Source: Saccoglossus kowalevskii
Taxonomy: Eukaryota > Hemichordata > Enteropneusta > Harrimaniidae
Length of the DNA: 13,108 nucleotides
Assembly: GCF_000003605.2 (NCBI RefSeq)
Contig: NW_003132879.1
Span: forward strand, 38,008 to 51,115
Direction of reading: 5' to 3'
Shown here: piece by piece, positions 9,174 through 13,108 of the stretch
Layout: each line of letters starts with the position of its first letter
How positions within the stretch are numbered: position 1 is the first letter of the stretch
Notes under the pieces: model-generated
Seen by the model: the letters and a program-made list of their open reading frames with translations, nothing else
Database searches by the model: none
Told to the model about the DNA's origin: nothing
Program-made: the position numbers and the translations under genes

Positions 9174-10118
9174 ATTAGGACTCCAGTCAGCCGTACATTA
9201 CTTTTTTCATATGATGGTAACAGATAGTTCTTCAGGCAATGTATTGATTTATATGTCACAGCATCGCCAATATAAATTACCAGGCCCCGGGACTATGCTA
9301 TACATTACTGACAAACATTGAGGTCACGATTGACTAGATTCTGAGGAGCGAATCAGAATTGATTAACACGTGCCACCTAGCTATATATCAAACAAACACT
9401 GAAGTTTTAGAAGTGACGTCAGACTACTATTTTAGTCTGAGAAGTGACCCACACGTAGAATCTCAAACCACTAAAAGAATACACACGAAGCAGGTAAATG
9501 CAAGACCCATTAGAAATCTTCAAGTAGGCTTATTCAATAAACTACCAGCAAATTTTGCCGTGGTAGACTTAATCCACATTCACAACTAAAACAATTTCCG
9601 TTCCCAGTCTGTTATTTCAGTGGTCTGAGGTAGAATCTAACCCCTCAATAATATAGTGATCATTGATATTCATTATAATCTAATAATTTGGTTGTAAATG
9701 CAGTCTCGAACAAGTAAAAATTACAAAATTCTATCATTAATTCTGAATCATTCTGTTATTCTGTTGCGGGACTTGGGAGGAACCATCAATATTCATACAT
9801 CAGTTTTGCAACAATAACTTGTTGGGAGAATAATATAAAACTCATATTAAAATGATTCGAGCACCATATTTAGTGTTGTCTCGTATAGATACAACATGTG
9901 CCTAACATAATATGGAAACACAGCTATGCATACCAAGACTTGTTGATATTATATTTTCACTTTTTAATAATAGTTGAGCGCAGACATGAAAACCATTGCT
10001 AATGCCATACATATGTAGAATCTCCCAGAAACCAAAATGGCTAAAAATGAACCACAAACCTGGGTTTCATCGTTTGTGTGTAGCCATTATGTCGCCATGA
10101 TTGTTACATTGTATTAGT
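9174..10118. other. Presumed intronic sequence with a small hairpin/CRE cluster
   Basis: No gene is recognised. CACGTG lies at 9367-9372. A perfect CRE palindrome TGACGTCA lies at 9414-9421 and overlaps a hairpin with 8-bp arms (9419-9426 and 9433-9440). Direct copies of GAAGTGAC (9410-9417 and 9441-9448) flank the hairpin. The 76-codon frame at 9359-9589 runs through this cluster and matches nothing I know. Confidence 0.5.
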
Positions 10119-10286
10119 ACAAGCACAAACATTCGAAAGTCTCCTTATAAGGTCTTTAGTAGAAGCACAAACATTCGAAAGTCTCCTTATAAGGTCTTTA
10201 GTAGAAGCACAAACATTCGAAAGTCTCCTTATAAGGTGTTTAGTAGAAGCACAAACATTCGAAAGTCTCCTTATAAGGTGTTTAGT
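10119..10286. repeat. 42-bp tandem repeat, four copies, each with a CArG box
   Basis: Four head-to-tail 42-bp units start at 10119, 10161, 10203 and 10245. They differ only at one base near the start of unit 1 and at a C/G position: units 1-2 read GGTCTTT, units 3-4 GGTGTTT. Each carries TTCGAA and the 10-bp palindrome CCTTATAAGG (10143, 10185, 10227, 10269). That palindrome fits the CArG consensus CC(A/T)6GG bound by SRF/MEF2-type MADS proteins. Because 42 is a multiple of three, a frame encoding a 14-residue repeat (STNIRKSPYKVFSR) stays open, but it has no ATG and another plus frame is open too, so coding is unlikely. Confidence 0.95.
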
Positions 10287-10759
10287 ACAAGTGGATTTGC
10301 ATTTAGAAATCTAGCTGTCGAGTGTATAATAAAACATATGTTAGATACAGGTTCTGCGTGTTGCTGATGAAATCGTGCGTTCGCCATCTTTTTGATTATT
10401 TGTACTCCACGTCAACTTCTACCCAATATAAGATACCAATAAAAAGTTTGTAAGCATCTCCAATAAATACAATCATGGCGGTTTATCGTTTTCATAGAGA
10501 ATGAAGTTTGAGAACACGTTGGTTGACAGTGTTATACCGCGAATCTGGATTTTCTATAAACCCCAACGTGACTGCTGCGTGCTTATGTAACAGTTTTTGT
10601 TGAAGATGAACAATAGGTCGATGATCAGATTACCAGAAAACCCGACCCGGGTCGATATTCACGCAAAAACAGGTTTTAATCCGGGTAACGCCACAGGAAG
10701 TAAAACGCCTCTTTAAAAAAACGAGAAGAAAGTTGCACTAAAGATCACATAGTCAAGAG
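10287..10759. other. Presumed intronic sequence between repeat array and LINE
   Basis: No gene is seen. A perfect 12-bp palindrome CGACCCGGGTCG lies at 10643-10654 in a locally GC-richer patch. The rest is AT-rich and unremarkable. Confidence 0.5.
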
Positions 10760-12103
10760 TGTTATAATAACTTTATTACACAACCAAAACTATCAAGGGG
10801 TTTAGTATGGTAAAAGTAACAAATAACAAAAGACTAAAATGATAAAACTAATTAAATAAAAGTAAAACATTAATAGGATAAAATACTAAAATTGACATTG
10901 CATAGAAAAGACATTGGTTCTCTCATGGATGCGTATTTACATAATTAAGTATTTCCCTTGAATAATGTATTTTTCAAAAAATTTGGAAAAGGCAAGATCA
11001 TGTTTCATTATTTTAAGAAAAACATTTTTATTTTGCTTGCCTACGATTTTATTAGTGATGTTACACTCTAGAAATAAAGATTGTCTTTCAATTTTAAAAC
11101 ATGTACATTCCAGAATGAAATGCATCTCATCCTCTATCACATCATTATTACATTTCTTACACTTTTTTCGGCGACCTAATTCTATTTCTAGAGTATGATC
11201 ACTTAGTCGTAATCTTGATAACATTTCCCGTAGATTGAAATTAATGATGTTGTCTAAATAATCTTCAAATAGAAGATCTTTTTTGAATAGCTTGTACGTT
11301 CTTAGCGTATTTCCCTCCCCATTTTACCGCTTGATTTATTACGTTGATCTTTCCAGAATGAAGAATACTTTATGATTTTATTGAATCTGATAATTGCTTT
11401 ATTTATTTTAGGGTTGTCAGACTTTAAATCTTCCAGTTCACACTGCTCTAAAATGTTTTCAACATTTTTTATCCAAGAAGTATTTATTTTCATTGATTCA
11501 ATTAACGCTGACTTAAGGATGTGGTTATTTGGCGGGGTGTGAAGTCTATACCAATATTTCATTTGTAAAATACAACTTTTAATTCTTATTGGTATTCTGC
11601 CTAATCCCCCCTAATACCTATAGTTGGGGTTACTTTATTTACTCCAAGTATGAACCGATAAAACTGACTGCATACTTGTTCAAGACTATTAACATTGTTT
11701 GAAATTTCACATGCCCAAACCTCAGCTCCATACAACAGAATTGGTGAAAGTAATTGATCAAACAACTTCAGACAATACTTAGGGGTGACCATCTTGTGAC
11801 GCAACACTGTATGTCTGATAGTGAACAGTGCTTTCAATGCTTTGTTTTTTAGCATTTGTTGATTTAGTTTAAGTTTTCCGATAGGTGTGAAGATTATATT
11901 TTCTTTATATTTATATTTATAGTTAATCTCCATTGTGAGCAATAATTTGATAATTTATTTAAACAGTTTTGCAGGTCTTCAGCACTTTCTGATAATAAAA
12001 CCAAGTCATCAGCATAGAAAATGTCATTCAGTGGTTTATCATTAATTAAAACAGGATTATCTTTTTGTGCACCAAATGTTATAATGTATAACTCGGCTGC
12101 TAT
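10760..12103 (-). mobile_element. 5'-truncated non-LTR (LINE) retrotransposon
   Basis: The minus strand carries the last third of a LINE: the reverse-transcriptase catalytic block, the thumb region and the C-terminal cysteine/histidine motif. A 3' untranslated part follows, with AATAAA at 10772-10777, close to the likely 3' end. The 5' side is cut: the frame leading to the catalytic block is closed by a stop at 12104-12106, and homology fades at about 12070-12100. I could not find target-site duplications. The clade is uncertain; the C-terminal motif is of the kind seen in I/Jockey-like elements. It lies antisense to the arylsulfatase gene, in its presumed first intron. Confidence 0.8.
10937..12103 (-). 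pseudogene. Broken LINE reverse transcriptase, C-terminal part
   Basis: Four minus-strand pieces in successive frames make up the product. Piece a (11894-12103) contains FYADDLVLLS, with the YADD catalytic site at 12005-12019, and ends around QWRLT. Piece b (11601-11942) holds the thumb-like LLSPILLYGAEVWA. Piece c (11302 to about 11606) has MKYWYRL. Piece d (10937 to about 11315) has LRLSDHTLEIELGR and a C-x2-C-x9-H-x4-C zinc-knuckle-like motif. Between a and b roughly 40 codons, including the usual YLG segment, seem to be missing, with an AT-rich ATAAAT repeat at the join. The b/c and c/d frameshifts fall at C runs (C6 at 11606-11611; CCCTCCCC near 11312-11320). The upstream fingers and endonuclease are absent, so the copy is dead. 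It is a LINE relic, not a host gene. Confidence 0.85.
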
Positions 12104-12877
12104 TTACTGCTCCGCAATATTGGGTTGTCTACGCCGAACGAACCACGCTCGGTCTGCTCGAAGAATGTGGAATGAAACAAAAACATGCATGTGTATCACG
12201 GTATCCGTCTGTGTTTCTAAATGCCGAATATTTGCTTCGTTAAATAACATCTGTTAATAGGTAAACGTATTATAAGTGATAGTCACTGTAAATACTGACT
12301 TATATAAATACGATAGTCTTGAACGTATTGTACATGTGACCATAAATCTATCCTTGGTAAATGTGGGAGATATTCAATTACTGGTAAAAACTGGTTGATA
12401 TGTATAACAATAAATGCTCACGTAAATGTTATATAGCATGCTGTATATAGCAGGATTTCGTTCGTGTTTGCATGCCTAGCTTAGACCATGTCTATCCATG
12501 AAGTGAACATTATAAAAGAGTTATGAATAAGATTTGTGTACGGTTTAAATATTGTATATCAGGATTGGTTCCGTGACGTATGTTCAACAGGCAAATTAGA
12601 TACATATCGGAAGTTCAAAACTTCACTGGAATTAAAATAATATATCACCGTTGTTAATATCAAATCACACAGAAGCTCTGTACCATGTTTACGTTTTTCC
12701 TCAACCCACAGTCACTATCCTATTAGAGTGACTGTGCTCACACTCTCTCCCCGTATTAAAGTCGACGGGTGATCAGTCGAGAGAAATCGACGAATCTGCT
12801 AATTATGTGGTCCGAATCAATTTGAAAACGTCACTTTATTATAAGATGTCCGTTTTAGAGATTTTTGAGACTTGTAT
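12104..12877. other. Presumed intronic sequence, no recognisable gene
   Basis: AT-rich DNA between the LINE and the terminal satellite. The 78-codon frame at 12021-12257 starts antisense to the reverse transcriptase and is not a gene. One perfect hairpin (12707-12736) is annotated separately. A cluster of GTCGA motifs lies at about 12762-12791. Confidence 0.5.
12707..12736. repeat. Perfect 10-bp hairpin
   Basis: CACAGTCACT at 12707-12716 is the exact reverse complement of AGTGACTGTG at 12727-12736, with a 10-base loop. It is not followed by a T run and does not match the histone mRNA stem-loop. Its function is unknown. Confidence 0.7.
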
Positions 12878-13108
12878 CTTATAACCCTCACTATCTTATA
12901 ACCCTCACTATCTTATAACCCTCGTTATCTTATAACCCTCGTTATCTTATAACCCTCGTTATCTTATAACCCTCGTTATCTTATAACCCTCACTATCTTA
13001 TAACCCTCGTTATCTTATAACCCTCACTATCTTATAACCCTCACTATCTTATAACCCTCACTATCTTATAACCCTCGTTATCTTATAACCCTCGTTATCT
13101 TATAACCC
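12878..13108. repeat. 17-bp satellite, 13 full copies plus a partial, runs off the window
   Basis: Units of 17 bp, CTTATAACCCTCACTAT or CTTATAACCCTCGTTAT, repeat without gaps from 12878. Unit 14 is cut at the window end. Only two unit types occur, differing at positions 13-14 (AC or GT). Their order is AC, AC, GT, GT, GT, GT, AC, GT, AC, AC, AC, GT, GT. No other substitution is visible. Such uniformity points to recent expansion or ongoing homogenisation. The true array length lies beyond this window. Confidence 0.98.

Noticed and set aside
8951-9321. Overlapping frames on both strands with Arg/Pro-rich segments
   Set aside because: These come from the GC-rich foldback arms, which read similarly on both strands; no recognisable protein.
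10101-10367. An 88-codon frame encoding four 14-residue repeats (STNIRKSPYKVFSR)
   Set aside because: It has no ATG, and a 42-bp period keeps any stop-free frame open; a second plus frame and a minus frame across the repeat are also open. No flanking coding signal.
12021-12257. A 78-codon plus-strand frame
   Set aside because: It is antisense to the LINE reverse transcriptase block at its start and unrelated AT-rich sequence after that.
12878-13108. The 17-bp array as a CRISPR array
   Set aside because: Units are contiguous with no unique spacers, in a eukaryotic context; it is a satellite.

Overview
The window looks like AT-rich nuclear DNA from an invertebrate animal. The reasons are sparse genes, a sulfatase exon ending at a canonical GT splice donor, a decayed non-LTR (LINE) retrotransposon, several micro- and minisatellites, and no operons or bacterial signals. 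The gene types (an arylsulfatase B-like enzyme, a leucine-rich-repeat protein and an SGNH hydrolase-like domain) suit a marine lophotrochozoan such as a mollusc or a similar animal. That placement is inference and weak.

Layout: 1-4828 has no gene I can recognise. It holds a TTG microsatellite (1151-1182), a degenerate 21-bp minisatellite (2152-2277) and one possible small non-coding exon (3167-3226). At 4829-5842 is the clearest complete gene, an uninterrupted 337-codon frame. Its N-terminal half is leucine-rich repeats of the 'LxxLxxxxNxLxxLP' type. Its C-terminal half is an SGNH-hydrolase-like domain with the nucleophile Ser and the Asp/His pair, but without the canonical block III Asn. 5843-7800 is featureless. 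A possible promoter/5' leader leads into 8056-8310, the first coding exon of a secreted arylsulfatase B-like enzyme, with signal peptide, metal-binding Asp pair and the CSPTR formylglycine site. No later exon is recognisable, so the rest of the window is probably its large first intron.

That presumed intron holds most of the structural novelty. There is a GC-rich foldback (9060-9173), a hairpin inside short direct repeats next to a CRE palindrome (9410-9448), and four near-identical 42-bp repeats, each with a perfect CArg-box palindrome CCTTATAAGG (10119-10286). A 5'-truncated, frameshifted LINE lies on the minus strand (about 10760-12103). A 10-bp perfect hairpin lies at 12707-12736. A 17-bp satellite with two interspersed unit types runs off the right end (12878-13108).

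The two genes show no evidence of working together: one predicts a cytosolic protein and the other a secreted or lysosomal one. The best candidate for something undescribed is the LRR-SGNH fusion; the CArG-box array is second.
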